Assembly (NCBI GenBank): GCA_019358835.1
Contig: JAHHIH010000031.1
Span: 1 to 63,120 of the forward strand
DNA from: Tildeniella torsiva UHER 1998/13D
Lineage (GTDB): Bacteria > Cyanobacteriota > Cyanobacteriia > Phormidesmidales > Phormidesmidaceae
Length of the DNA: 63,120 nt
Direction: 5' to 3'
The translations under genes and the position numbers were made by a program. This document shows positions 42,536 to 53,300 of this stretch, in pieces. The stretch's first letter is position 1. Every line of letters begins with the position of its first letter. The notes under the pieces are model-generated. The model ran no database searches and was not told the origin of the DNA. It saw only the letters and a list, made by a program, of their open reading frames with translations.

Positions 42536-43747
42536 ATGGCGACTGACAGTAGCAAAAGAGAATTCAACCCGTTCTTGGGGCACAGCTATTCTAGGCGGCT
42601 GGTAGAGCTAGGGCGTGTCGTCCTGCTTGTGGGTGGGTTGAGCAGCGGGTTGGCGGTTGTACCAGCCCTGGCTACAACTGACATAGACCCATCCTCCTCC
42701 ATTCCAGCAGAGGCGTTGCTCCCGGCAGCAGCCAGTCCGTCCGGAGTCGGAAGCGTACCCCAATCTTCAGCCCCCGCTTCAATACAGAGTCCCGTAGAAG
42801 CGTTGCCCAGTGCGAGCGTTAGCGCACCTGCTCAAACACTCGAACGGACTGTACCCAATCAATTGCCCGCTAGTTCCCCTGTTCCAACTGGTTATAACAG
42901 CGTCTTTATTGACCCAACCGACTACAGCCTTGGGGCGACAGCGGCTCCAGGAGATTCTCCTAATCTCGTGTTTGCAGAACGAGAAACGGGCTGTCAAATC
43001 ACTGTAGTAGGGTCGCAGACTCCTCCCCAGTCTTCCTGTCAACCAACCAACCCCGACTCTACCAATTCACCTGCGGATAGTGGCGATGGCATTCAAGTGG
43101 GGCCTGTTACTATCAGCTCGCGCGGTGTCAGCTTAGGGAACACTACCATCATTAGCCGAGCCCAGTTAAATGAAAAGCTGCGGCCCTTAAACATCCTCCG
43201 GCGCGGCAACGAGGAATATGTTTTCCCTCTGTCTATTCCAGCCCCTATTACCTCACTATTCGGCTGGCGGATGCATCCCGTCCATCAAAATTGGCGGTTT
43301 CACGCTGGCACCGATTTGGGGTCTCCTGCTGGCACCCCTGTGTTAGCGACTCGCTCAGGCGAGGTTGCGGTGGCCGATTCCCTTGGCGGCTATGGCTTAA
43401 CGGTAATTCTGCGCCACGATGATGGGAATTTGGAGTCTCGCTATGCCCACTTGTCTAAGCTGGCTGTGCAAGCCGGGGAATGGGTTGAACAGGGAGAAGT
43501 CATTGGTCTAGCGGGCAGCACAGGCACAGCTACTGGCCCCAACCTGCACTTTGAGATTCGTCAGTTAACCAATCAGGGCTGGGTAGCGGCAGATGCCAGA
43601 GATATCTTGGACGATGGCATTGCTGACCTACTCACCGTTATCAACAACCCCTTGCAGGCATTGGGAGCGGGTACCACTAGTGAACCCAGTGGCGCAGGGG
43701 CTCCCGCTAACTATCCCTTCCGCCCGGCCCAGCCAAACGCCAGCTAG
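42536..43747 (+). CDS. M23 (LytM-type) peptidase, exported
   Basis: A 403-residue exported protein. An N-terminal hydrophobic segment (about 22-42) precedes a long Ser/Pro-rich region (about 50-200). The M23 domain begins at about 235: FGWRMHPVHQNWRFHAGTDLG (Hx3D), SRYAHLSKL and GPNLHFEIRQ. It likely cuts peptidoglycan cross-bridges. A weak ribosome binding site precedes the ATG. The next gene, a penicillin-binding protein, begins 54 bp later, so the two cell-wall genes may be coexpressed. Confidence 0.85.
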   Translation: MATDSSKREFNPFLGHSYSRRLVELGRVVLLVGGLSSGLAVVPALATTDIDPSSSIPAEALLPAAASPSGVGSVPQSSAPASIQSPVEALPSASVSAPAQTLERTVPNQLPASSPVPTGYNSVFIDPTDYSLGATAAPGDSPNLVFAERETGCQITVVGSQTPPQSSCQPTNPDSTNSPADSGDGIQVGPVTISSRGVSLGNTTIISRAQLNEKLRPLNILRRGNEEYVFPLSIPAPITSLFGWRMHPVHQNWRFHAGTDLGSPAGTPVLATRSGEVAVADSLGGYGLTVILRHDDGNLESRYAHLSKLAVQAGEWVEQGEVIGLAGSTGTATGPNLHFEIRQLTNQGWVAADARDILDDGIADLLTVINNPLQALGAGTTSEPSGAGAPANYPFRPAQPNAS

Positions 43748-43801
43748 CGCCCTGGCCACAGCATCTGTCATGTCCAAAAAGCCCTTTTCCCCTTTGCACT
43801 G

Positions 43802-45565
43802 ATGGCTAACCCTACTCGTACCTCTGCTCGGCGCAACCAGAGACTAGCTCGGCAACGTCAACTGCTGGCTGTCAAGAGCCGGGTGGTGGTGTGGCGGCGC
43901 ATTGCTATAGTCTGGCTGCTGTTGATGCTGGCCTTAGTCGGAATTGGCGGGCGGCTGGTCTACTTACAGCTGCTGCAAGGGAAGACCCTGAGCGCTCTAG
44001 CCGAACAGCAGCGAACACTGCCGACGCTGATTCGCCAAGCTCGTTACCCAATCGTCGATCGTTTCGGTGGCGTGCTGGCTACTGACCAGGTTGCCTATAC
44101 CCTTTACATGCATCCCAAGCTGTTTAAGCAGTCTGTCGCCGAGGTAGCCGAGGCATTGTCTCCTGTGGTGGTTATGCCACAGAATGAACTCTTGACTTTA
44201 CTTAACCAGCAATCCACCGGTATTCGGTTTCCGGGTCAACTGTCAGAGGTGGTGGGCGATCGCATTCGATCCTTACGCATCGATGGCCTAGAGTTGGTGC
44301 CTCAGCAGCAGCGGTTTTACCCCCAGCAGGAACTCTTTGCCCCGATCGTAGGGTTCATCAATCTCGATGGGAAACCCCAGGCCGGATTAGAGATGGCCTA
44401 CGCCGAACAGCTCGCGATCGCCGCGCCCTCATCTGTCGATCTAGCGGTGCCGTCGTTAGCGGGTGGGTCATCCCCAAACGCAAGCCTGCGCCTGACGCTT
44501 GATAGCCGCCTACAGCGGATTGCCCAGCAAGAACTAGAGGCGGTGGTCAAGGCCTATAACGCCCAGCGAGGCACCGTAATGGTGATGGACGCCCCTACTG
44601 GAGAAATCTTGACCCTGGCCAGCGTGCCCACCTATGACCCCAACCGCTACTACGAAGCCGACATCAGCGCCTTTCGCACCTGGGCAGTGAGCGACACCTA
44701 CGAACCCGGCTCGACCTTTAAGCCGATCAATGTTGCGATCGCCCTAGAAGATCAAGTGATTTCCCCTGATGACGTAATCAACGACAGCGGGCGCATACAG
44801 TTTGGTAAGTGGTTGATTAAAAACAGCGACTACAGCGAGGTCGGTGCCCGAGGCCCAATTTCAATTACCGATATCCTCAAATATTCCAGCAATGTAGGCA
44901 TGGTGCAGATCATGCAAAAAATGGCCGCCTCCAACTATTTCAACTGGCTAGAACGCCTAACTCTAGGGCAGCCTACGGAGATTGACTTGCCTTCGGAAGC
45001 CTCTGGGCAAATGAAACCCCGAGACAAATTCATTAACAGTCAGGTCGAAACGGCCACTACCTCATTTGGTCAAGGGTTTGCGCTGACACCGGTAAAAATG
45101 CTGCAACTGCTGGCCACTTTAGCTAATGGAGGCAACCTGGTAACTCCTCACATTGTCGAGGGCATGGTGGCAGAAGACGGTACCTATCTGTGGCAGACCG
45201 AACATGCCGATCCTAAAGCCGTCTTCTCACCACAAACCACCCAACAGGTGCTTGCCATGATGGAAGCAGTGGTCGCTGAGGGAACCGGTAAACCTGCCCA
45301 AATTGAGGGATACAGGGTTGCTGGCAAAACGGGCACAGCCCAGAAAGTTAACAACTCAACCGGTTATAGTTCTGCCCGTATCACTAGCTTCGTTGGCATC
45401 GCGCCTGTAGAAGCCCCCCGCTATGTGGTGTTAGCGGTCATTGACGAGCCCACTGGCGAGAACGCCTACGGTTCAACGGTAGCAGCTCCTCTGGTTAAAC
45501 GGGTGATGGAGTCGCTGTTGGTGCTCCAGGGAGTATCTCCGAGTCGCCCTAGCGAAATGCAATGA
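43802..45565 (+). CDS. penicillin-binding protein (FtsI/PBP2-like transpeptidase)
   Basis: A 587-residue class B penicillin-binding protein. A short cytoplasmic N-terminus and one membrane helix (about 32-55) are followed by the PBP dimerisation domain and the transpeptidase domain. Active-site motifs are EPGSTFKPIN (SxxK), SSNVG (SxN) and AGKTGTAQ (KTG). It cross-links septal or lateral cell wall. It lies 54 bp after an M23 peptidase gene; the pairing of a synthase with a hydrolase fits wall remodelling. FtsI or PBP2 cannot be separated from sequence alone here. Confidence 0.9.
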   Translation: MANPTRTSARRNQRLARQRQLLAVKSRVVVWRRIAIVWLLLMLALVGIGGRLVYLQLLQGKTLSALAEQQRTLPTLIRQARYPIVDRFGGVLATDQVAYTLYMHPKLFKQSVAEVAEALSPVVVMPQNELLTLLNQQSTGIRFPGQLSEVVGDRIRSLRIDGLELVPQQQRFYPQQELFAPIVGFINLDGKPQAGLEMAYAEQLAIAAPSSVDLAVPSLAGGSSPNASLRLTLDSRLQRIAQQELEAVVKAYNAQRGTVMVMDAPTGEILTLASVPTYDPNRYYEADISAFRTWAVSDTYEPGSTFKPINVAIALEDQVISPDDVINDSGRIQFGKWLIKNSDYSEVGARGPISITDILKYSSNVGMVQIMQKMAASNYFNWLERLTLGQPTEIDLPSEASGQMKPRDKFINSQVETATTSFGQGFALTPVKMLQLLATLANGGNLVTPHIVEGMVAEDGTYLWQTEHADPKAVFSPQTTQQVLAMMEAVVAEGTGKPAQIEGYRVAGKTGTAQKVNNSTGYSSARITSFVGIAPVEAPRYVVLAVIDEPTGENAYGSTVAAPLVKRVMESLLVLQGVSPSRPSEMQ

Positions 45566-45664
45566 TGACCAGGGCAGTGCCTCAATCATGCTGGTGCATC
45601 TACTTTACTGAAGGCTTTTGAGCAACTCTGTTCTCAGTACTAAGAAATCTGGTACTGAGGTTGA

Positions 45665-46216
45665 TTAGATAGTGAGGGTAGGAACTGCCGCTTCTTGCCC
45701 CATTTGTAGAATGTCTTTCGTCATTGTTTGGGAGGCCACATTCGCGATCGCCTGCCAGTCCTCTGTCGTGAACATCTGCGCAAGCATAGCGATCGCCTCA
45801 GCCCGAATCACCTTCTGTTCGTTGGGTGACGCCTGCTCTCCCTCGGCCAACAGCATCTCAATCCAGGCCCTTTGTTCGGGGGTGAGATGCCTCAAATGAC
45901 CATATAAGCATTTTTGCGCCTCCATGTAGACAGCCTCTAGACTCCGCCCAAGCTGCCACGACTCTAACCACCCCTTCAGCTCCGGCAACAAGATGGATAG
46001 CACTCGCACATACCACCGCTGCCGCTGCAAAGCTTCTGGCGAAGCATTCTTGAGTAACTCCACATACGGCTGTAGACCCAGACCAGCCTCAACTGTCCCT
46101 TCCTCACTGGCGTGATCGGCATCTGCTTTCCGAACCCAAGCCTCGTCATCGAGCAAGTCCATCAGGTTGCCCGTTTTTCTCAGTTGCTCAGTCAGAACTG
46201 CATCATTCATAAGCAT
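45665..46216 (-). CDS. hypothetical protein downstream of the GNAT-like gene
   Basis: A 183-residue helical protein, acidic, with no signal or membrane segment. Segments include LLDDEAWVRKADADHASE, RQRWYVRVLSILLPELKGWLESW and LTPEQRAWIEMLLAEGEQASPNEQ. I do not recognise the family. It starts 8 bp after the stop of the GNAT-like gene, so both are probably one operon. No metal-ligand or catalytic signature stands out. A partner role (antitoxin, chaperone or substrate) is possible. Confidence 0.6.
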   Translation of the reverse strand: MLMNDAVLTEQLRKTGNLMDLLDDEAWVRKADADHASEEGTVEAGLGLQPYVELLKNASPEALQRQRWYVRVLSILLPELKGWLESWQLGRSLEAVYMEAQKCLYGHLRHLTPEQRAWIEMLLAEGEQASPNEQKVIRAEAIAMLAQMFTTEDWQAIANVASQTMTKDILQMGQEAAVPTLTI

Positions 46217-46224
46217 TAGATGAG

Positions 46225-46776
46225 TTAGAGCGTTAAAGCGGCGTACTCGAAGTATACCAATCCGTCTTTGTCCGGGTCAGGGCCGTAGTCCGGCATATTG
46301 TAACGTCGATAGAAAGCTTCCGCGCCGGGTAGCGCATGTAGACCGACGCGCCCACCGTAACCTAACTCCACACTGCGCTGACGGGCAAAGAGTACGAGTG
46401 CTCGTCCGACCCCAATCAGATAGGGAGGATCTTCGAGTAACCGGCGATTCCACGGCGCAGAGGCCAAGTATTCGACATAGACCAGAGGAAACCGTTGCGG
46501 CAACCAGGAACGGTGCCATTGCGTTTCGAGCAAGATGACGCCTTGAAGTAGCGCCTCAAACTCGATGCCGTAAGCCTCATAGCGATCATCATTGACAGCC
46601 AGTCGTAGCTTATGGGCCCAGTTCCAACTGGCGTCAGGCTGCTGTGTCTCCCGCAGAATGCCTGCCCAGATGTCGTCGATTTGCCCGGCGTGCTCCTGAG
46701 TTAACAGGCCTATTGTCGCCGTGACGATGTCATCTGGGGGTTTCGTTAATCGAAGAGGCCGGTTCATGGGCATCAC
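46225..46776 (-). CDS. GNAT-like protein of uncertain specificity
   Basis: A 183-residue protein. The C-terminal half has features of a GNAT acetyltransferase: a strand YVEYLASAPWNR, a helix start with GVGRALVLFARQRSVELGY (the Q/R-x-x-G-x-G/A type acetyl-CoA loop is only approximate) and LHALPGAEAFYRRYNM. The N-terminal half is not recognised. It is the first gene of a two-gene minus-strand operon with the protein at 45665. A GNAT toxin-antitoxin pair is conceivable, but the partner is not of the DUF1778 type normally found. Confidence 0.55.
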   Translation of the reverse strand: MMPMNRPLRLTKPPDDIVTATIGLLTQEHAGQIDDIWAGILRETQQPDASWNWAHKLRLAVNDDRYEAYGIEFEALLQGVILLETQWHRSWLPQRFPLVYVEYLASAPWNRRLLEDPPYLIGVGRALVLFARQRSVELGYGGRVGLHALPGAEAFYRRYNMPDYGPDPDKDGLVYFEYAALTL

Positions 46777-47070
46777 ATCGGAATGCCCTAAAGCTTAGCA
46801 ATGCCTGTCCCTAACTCCATCCGCTAGGGAGTGAGATAACCTCTCCCCCATGGCTCATCTCGGTGGGGAATCCAAGCTGAAAAGACCGCATCCAATGCAA
46901 ACTATGGATCCAATAAAGCAAGAGCATTTACCTCAAGATCTGCCTTCCAGCGGTGAGTTTCTGGCCAGCATTGAGCAATTTTGGATCGAAAATGGATCGA
47001 GGACTTTTTTGCAAAGACTGTAACCATTCAATGGCATAGCTTATAGAGTTCAGATACCTACCATCTCACC

Positions 47071-47104
47071 GCAGAGGTCAGGAGTTCGAATCTCCTATTC
47101 TCCA
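47071..47104 (+). pseudogene. tRNA 3'-end fragment
   Basis: A T-arm (AGGAG, TTCGAAT, CTCCT at 47080-47096) is followed by ATTCTCCA, as in the acceptor end of a tRNA, possibly tRNA-Ala. The matching GGAGAAT acceptor strand and a proper anticodon stem were not found upstream, so the gene is incomplete. Confidence 0.5.
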
Positions 47105-47220
47105 TTCTCGAAAACGCTTCAAATACTTGGCAAGGATTTCAGCCTTGCTCTCATCAAGGAAAATGTCTCAATCAGACGGGCTAAAGCTGTAGCTGACGGT
47201 TCCTATGTGCATTGAAAAAG

Positions 47221-47249
47221 AACCCCGGCTTCTTGAAGAAACCGGGGTT
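47221..47249 (-). terminator. rho-independent terminator of htpG
   Basis: Arms AACCCCGG and CCGGGGTT enclose a short region that can also pair. On the minus strand the hairpin is followed by CTTTTTC, 22 bp after the htpG stop. Confidence 0.85.
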
Positions 47250-47270
47250 CTGGCTACAGAAGGAGTTTGC

Positions 47271-49250
47271 TTACCGCTCAGTTAATTTAGTGAGCAGGGT
47301 ATTCGATCGCTCCACAAAGGTCTTCATGCCGTCGGCATCAAAGCCCTTTTGGGCCATCAGCGCCGTGTCATAGACCTGGTTACAGATCATCTTCGCCAGA
47401 TCACCCGCCGGGGAGCTGCCGCCGTCAGCCCCGATAATTGTGCTCTGGCTCAGTCCCAGCAGGTTTTGAATCAGCGGGTGGGCGGTGTTCACCATCAGCA
47501 CGTGGTCCTCGGGAAACTGCATCTCCTGCTGCTGAATCATCGCCATGGTTTCTTGCATGCGGCGGGCTTCCTCGGGCAGCAGCACCATGGCCGGGGGTGC
47601 GCCTTCGCCTTTCAGCGCCTGGGGTTTGACGTTGACGCGGGGGCGATTGATTGCCTGCTCAAACATCTCCTTGATTTCGTCGTCGCGGGTTTTGTTAGTA
47701 GCCGGGTCAACGATTTCGCTCTGCTTTTCTTTGTCGAGCAGAGTGTCGTCGAGGTCAGCATCGACGCGAACAAACTTCACATCGGAGTATTCCCGCTCCA
47801 GGGTAGGAATAAAGTGCGTGTCAATGAACGAATCCATGAACAGCAGTTCCAGGTTCTGGCTCTTGAACAGCTGAATATAGGTGGCCTGGGAAACTTCGTC
47901 GGTAGCGTAGAAGACGCGGTTTTCGTGCTTGTCTTTGTTGCGCTCTAGGTACTCGCTCAGGGTGGTATAGAAGTTGCCCTTGGCGTCGGTGGCGGGCTTG
48001 GTGGCCTCAGCCACCTCCGACCAGGCGTCGCCCTCGTCAGTCTGCACTTCCACTTTGGGGGCTTCCTCAGCTTCGCCTAGCTTGGCGGTGGTGCGGAAGA
48101 TCAAAATGTCTTTGACCTGCTCTTTGAACTTGTCGTCGTTGAGGGAGCCAAACTTGACGAAGTTGCCGAGATCTTGCCAGCTGGAAATGTACTTAGCGGG
48201 GTCGTCGCGGTACAGTGCTTTGAGGCTGTCGCCGACTTTTTTGGCGATGTAGTCGGCGATGCGGCGGACGGTGCGATCGCCCTGCAAAAAGCTCCGACTC
48301 ACATTCAGCGGAATATCGGTGCTGTCGATCACGCCGCGCAGGGGCAGCAGGAACCGGGGCACCACCTCTTCGCAGTTGTCGGTGACGAAGACCTGGTTGC
48401 AGTAGAGCTTAATGCTGCTCTTGGTGATGTCGATATCGGGCTTGAGTTTGGGGAAGTAGAGAATGCCGTTGACCACAAAGGGGTAGTCGGTGTTGAGATG
48501 AATCCACAGCAGCGGGTCTTCCTGGAAGGGATAGAGGTAGCGGTAGAACTCCAGGTAGTCTTCGTCGGTGAGGCTGCTGGGCGACTGCTTCCAGGGGGCT
48601 TCGTGCTTATTGACCACCTCGCCGTCAATCTTGATCGGCACCGGCATGAAGTCGCAGTAGGTCTTAATCAACTGCCGAATGCGGGCGGGTTCGAGGTATT
48701 CCTCTTCGCCCTCCATCAGGGTGAGGGTGATGGTGGTGCCCACGGTGATGCGATCGGAGGCGCTCAGCTCAAACTGGGTCGAGCCGTCGCAGCTCCAGTG
48801 CACGGCTTCGGCGCCTTCTTTATAGGAGAGGGTGTCGATCTCGACGGTGGAAGCCACCATGAACGACGAGTAAAAGCCGAGGCCAAAGTGGCCGATGATG
48901 GGGTCGGCGGCAGCGCTGTCTTTGTACTTGGTGATAAACTCTTCGGCGCTGGAGAAGGCCACCTGGTTGATGTACTGCTTCACCTCGTCGGCAGTCATAC
49001 CGATGCCAGTGTCAGCGATGCTGAGGGTTTTCTTGTCTTTGTCGAATTTGATTTCGATCTCGGGGGCGCTGATGTCGCCGGAGTATTCGCCCGATCGCGC
49101 CACCATGGAGAGCTTTTTGATGGCGTCAACGGCATTAGAGACCAGCTCCCGCAGAAAGATCTCGTGCTCGGAGTAGAGCGCTTTTTTGATAATCGGAAAA
49201 ATATTCTCGGTATGGATCGAGATATTGCCCTGTTCCAGAATCGTCGTCAT
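47271..49250 (-). CDS. htpG: HtpG (Hsp90) chaperone
   Basis: A 659-residue Hsp90-family ATP-dependent chaperone. I start at the ATG at 49250 (MTTILEQGNISIHTENIF); the frame opens 14 codons earlier at 49292. N-terminal ATP site motifs are visible: FLRELVSNAVDAIKK, DTGIGMTADEV and GHFGLGFYSSFMVA. Middle-domain and C-terminal dimerisation regions follow. It helps fold and protect proteins under heat, light and oxidative stress. The gene is monocistronic with a strong terminator. Length and motifs are normal for bacteria. Confidence 0.95.
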   Translation of the reverse strand: MTTILEQGNISIHTENIFPIIKKALYSEHEIFLRELVSNAVDAIKKLSMVARSGEYSGDISAPEIEIKFDKDKKTLSIADTGIGMTADEVKQYINQVAFSSAEEFITKYKDSAAADPIIGHFGLGFYSSFMVASTVEIDTLSYKEGAEAVHWSCDGSTQFELSASDRITVGTTITLTLMEGEEEYLEPARIRQLIKTYCDFMPVPIKIDGEVVNKHEAPWKQSPSSLTDEDYLEFYRYLYPFQEDPLLWIHLNTDYPFVVNGILYFPKLKPDIDITKSSIKLYCNQVFVTDNCEEVVPRFLLPLRGVIDSTDIPLNVSRSFLQGDRTVRRIADYIAKKVGDSLKALYRDDPAKYISSWQDLGNFVKFGSLNDDKFKEQVKDILIFRTTAKLGEAEEAPKVEVQTDEGDAWSEVAEATKPATDAKGNFYTTLSEYLERNKDKHENRVFYATDEVSQATYIQLFKSQNLELLFMDSFIDTHFIPTLEREYSDVKFVRVDADLDDTLLDKEKQSEIVDPATNKTRDDEIKEMFEQAINRPRVNVKPQALKGEGAPPAMVLLPEEARRMQETMAMIQQQEMQFPEDHVLMVNTAHPLIQNLLGLSQSTIIGADGGSSPAGDLAKMICNQVYDTALMAQKGFDADGMKTFVERSNTLLTKLTER

Positions 49251-50302
49251 GGCGGTGTGGAATGGTTTAAATAACGGTTTTCTTACCGGCAATTTTTAAC
49301 CCTAGCAGCAAAATCCACAAGCGGCGATTTCTCGACCCCTAGGTTCGGTTGACCCTACTGATGGGCTGTTGGGGCTACGAATTGGCTGACTGAAGTACCA
49401 TCAGGGGCTAAAAAAATGTTGCCTGTGCCCCCTTACGCCAAGGGGAAAGTGCTGCCCTTGCGGGTACTGGCGACGGCGGTCGGGAATATTGCCGGGGTGG
49501 CGATCGCCCTTCTCGACGGCCCAGGGGCGATGGGGTGGCTCACCTAGGCCGGGCGGCATGCTAACCCCATCAACAGTTTGCCAAACCATCCAGCTGAGTG
49601 GGCTCCACCGAAAGCATGGGTATGTTAGTAGTGCCGCCAAAAGACTCCAGCACCTTTTTATCGCTTGGTGAAACTATTCGGAGAAACCTGTAGATACTAG
49701 GATATTGTCGCCAGCCAATAAAGGTATAGGTGTCATCTTTGTACAGGCCACAAAATAGCGATCGCCGCTTCTAGCTATGGATAGAATGGGCAACGCCAAT
49801 AGTCATAGCATAGAAAAACCCTAACCATTGAGCTGTGTCATCTGTTTCAGTTTGCCAACTAATTTTAAGTTTGATGTTGGCGCTCGAAAAATAGTCCCAG
49901 TGTGATCAGGCGATCGAGTTTCAGCTTTTATTTGGTTAGCCAGAGGTTCAATCGAGGGACAATTCTTTGGGTGTAGCCCTCGGCTATGAAGTAGCAGCAT
50001 TTTGAAGAAACGTCTTTCTAGCTCAATAGGGCTTGGCGATCGGACAAAAAAGTTAAGAAAGGTAAGGATACATATCGGAGTTAGGCCCAGACAGCGTTCA
50101 CTTGAGGATATCGACTGGCTCGGTCAAGGGCTGCGCTGTGACTTTCGGTTACCCCAGTGGATTTTATTGTTAACTGGGAACCTTAGGGGCAGGCATAGCT
50201 GCGCTAAGGGCCAAACTGGCATTGCAAACTGGTAAGTGCCTGAAGCGCAAACCGCGGATGTAGACCTCCTCAGCCGCATGGCCAACGCAGCAATCAGGAA
50301 TT
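49251..50302. other. 1-kb intergenic region
   Basis: No convincing gene. A 43-codon frame at 49416-49547 (begins MLPVPPYAKGKVLPLR) could be a fragment of a lost gene. Short frames at 50002 and 50236 lack ribosome binding sites and coding character. The region probably includes promoters for htpG (left) and the hybrid kinase (right), but no clear box was found. Confidence 0.4.
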
Positions 50303-53300
50303 ATGAACAATGTTGTAGAAGACTTGTCGGCACAAAAGCAAAGAGCGATGGCTCAGCGGAGTTCCTCTGGGTTAATTATTCTGCTGAGTTTAGGGGTTTT
50401 AGGAAACTACTTTCGCTGGTCATTTTTCTTCCATATTGACTTTTTGTTTGGTGCGATCGCCGTGTGGCTTGTGCTCAGCTACTACGGCATCCGATGGGGC
50501 GCAGTGGCTGCCGTAGTGGCCGCCAGCATGACCTATTTTCTCTGGAATCACCCCTACGCCGTTGTTATCTTTGCTGCCGAATTTTTGTTTGTCGCGTTTT
50601 TTTATGCTCGCCACTCTCGGCGTAACCTGGTGCTGGTCAATGCTCTTTACTGGGTATTGATTGGCATACCGATGGTGTGGTTGTTTTACCGCCAGATTTT
50701 GGGGGTAGACCCTAACCAAACCCAAATTATTATGCTTAAGCAGGGGGTTAACGGCATCTTTAACGCCCTGGTGGCGAGTCTGCTGGTGTCGTACACCCCC
50801 ATTCACCGCTGGATAAAACGGCCCCCTGCGGCTAGCGCGCTATCGCTTCAGCAAACTTTGTTTAATCTGCTGGTAGCCGCTGCCTTTTTTCCGACGCTGA
50901 TTTTAATGGCGCAAGCTAGCCACGGGGTTGTCGCCCAGGTTGTGACTGAGGAACAAATTCACCTCAATCTGTTCTCCCAGCCTTTGGCAGGTCGCATTGA
51001 GGCTTGGTATAACCGCCATGTGCAGGCGACCACAGCTCTGGCCGATACTGCTGCTCAGGCGGCGGGGTCTGCTCCCCTATCTCCGCAGAGCCAGGGCAAT
51101 CTGCAAGCCCAGGCCCAAACTATTCAAGCGCTGATGCCAGATTTTCAGCATTTGGTGGTTACCAACGGTGCCAATGAGATTGTGGCTGAGGCTGGCAGTG
51201 ACCACGCCCCCCACGATCTCAGGCTGCCTGACCCTAGCCAGGCCGCTAATGGCCTGAAGCCATCGCTATCCCGCGATCGCCTGGGAGACGATATTGCTCA
51301 AGACAGCACCCTGTTGCTCAGCCAGCCTATTCTTAATCAGGGCCAGGTGCAAGGTCGCGTCTGGGGCGAGATCAACCTGTCTACCCTGCAAGACGTGCTG
51401 ACAGAAACCGCCGCTGGTCTTGGTTTTCAAGTGACATTGGTCAATCAAAATCAGCAGGTATTGCTGAGCACAAACCCTGAACGAGCCTGGAACAGCACCA
51501 TTGACCTGCGCCAAACCGGCGAAGTGGTACCCCTCAGTGAGGGGGTTTACCACTGGCTGCCAACCGACGGTAGCCCCCTGTACGTCATTCGCTGGCGCAA
51601 TTCGCGGTTTGTGGAAGAATTACCCCTGCCGACCCTTGCCGAGTGGAAGCTGATTGTGGAGTCACCGGCCCTACCCCATGTGCAGCCGGTGCAGCAACAG
51701 CACACCAAAAGTCTATTTATTTTGATGGTGGTAACGGGGCTAGCCTTGGCCATTGCCCACTGGCTCAGTCGGCGGTTTGTGAAGCCGCTGTTTGAACTGG
51801 CCCAGGCCACCACCAACCTGCCTACCCAGGTGCAAGAGCGCCGGACAATTCAGTGGCCCAGCAGCCCGGTGGTAGAGCTGCGATCGCTGGTGCAAAACTT
51901 CCAGCAGATGGCCACCACCCTGACCCAAAAATTTCAGGAGCTGCAGCAGGCTAAGCAAGCCGCTGAGGTAGCCAACCAGGCTAAAAGCGAGTTTTTGGCC
52001 AATATGAGCCACGAACTGCGCACCCCCCTCAACGCGATTTTGGGCTTTTCTGACCTGCTGCTGCGCCAACCGGCCCTCGCCCCCCACAGCTCTGAGCTAG
52101 ATCTGATCAAGTCTAGCGGCGAGCACCTGCTCGAATTGATTAACGACGTGCTTGATCTGGCCAAAATTGAGGCCGGTCGCATGACGCTTAACGATGCCGC
52201 CTTTAGCCTGCCCGACTTTATCGCCAACCTGGAGAGTCTGTTCTCGCTGCGGGCCCAGGCTAAGTCAATTGGTTTCACCGTTAAGCGCGGCGCTGAGCTG
52301 CCGAAGTTTGTGCAGGCCGATGAGCGCAAGCTGCGCCAGGTAGTCATGAACCTGCTCAACAATGCGATCAAATTTACCGAAACGGGGCAGGTAACGCTGC
52401 GGGTGCTGTGGTCTGCTGAGCGGGGCGGCTGGCTGCGCTTTGAGATCATAGACTCTGGGTTTGGCATTGCCTCCGAGGAGCTAAAGCTGCTGTTTCAAGC
52501 GTTTTCGCAAACCGAGTCGGGGCGGGGCAGCAATGAAGGCACGGGCCTGGGGCTGCGCATTTGCGATCAGCTGATTCACCTCATGGGGGGCACAATTGCG
52601 GTGCAAAGCCAGCCTGGCCAGGGGTCGCAATTTACGGTGCAGGTGCCGGTGGCGATCGCCGATCATCTGCCGCCGCCCGCTGTCACCCGCCAGGCCACGG
52701 GGCTAGCCCCTGACCAGCCGCCCTACCGGCTGCTGGTGGTCGATGACCAGTTCAACAATCGCTGGTTGCTGGTGCAGTTTTTAAGCGAGTTGGGGTTTGA
52801 GGTGCGCGAGGCTGCCAATGGTCAGGAGGCGATCGCCCAGTGGCAAGACTGGCAGCCCCACCTGATCTGGATGGATATGCGCATGCCGGTGATGGATGGC
52901 TACGAGGCCACCCGCCGAATCAAAGCCGAAGTGCAGGGGCAGGCCACCGCTATTATTGCTCTCACCGCCAGCGTCTTCGACGAAGAAAAATCGCTGGTGC
53001 TGTCGGCGGGCTGCGACGACTTCATTCGCAAGCCGTTTCAGCCGACGGTGATTGTGGACAAGCTGGCCCAGCACTTGGGGGTACAGTTTGTCTATGCCGA
53101 GCCCCCGGCCCGAGCCCCCGCCGCTGAAGCTGAAACGGCTTCCTGCCTAGGGGGTAGCCTAGCTATGATGCCCCAGGACTGGCGCGATCGCCTGTATCAG
53201 GCCGCCACCCAGGCCGACCAAAAAGCCCTGTTTCAATTGCTCGATGCCCTGCCCAGCGAGCAGGCATCTCAACGCCAGATTTTGCAGGGCTGGGTGGCCA

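Larger units (their letters stand above)
46777..47270. other. intergenic region with small ORF and tRNA-like fragment
   Basis: A 42-codon ORF (46895-47023, beginning MQTMDPIKQEHLPQDLP) lacks a good ribosome binding site and may be a gene remnant. A tRNA 3'-end-like sequence follows at 47071-47104, and the htpG terminator lies at 47221-47249. The mixture of remnants suggests an old insertion or deletion point. Confidence 0.4.

Noticed and set aside
48174..49274. A 366-codon frame on the plus strand opposite htpG
   Set aside because: It lies wholly antisense to htpG, which has all Hsp90 motifs; long antisense frames are common in GC-rich genes.
49401..49640. A 79-codon minus-strand frame
   Set aside because: Odd composition, no ribosome binding site and no recognisable motif; probably chance.
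50002..50439. Two short plus-strand frames before the hybrid kinase
   Set aside because: No ribosome binding site, no coding character, and the second overlaps the kinase start in another frame.
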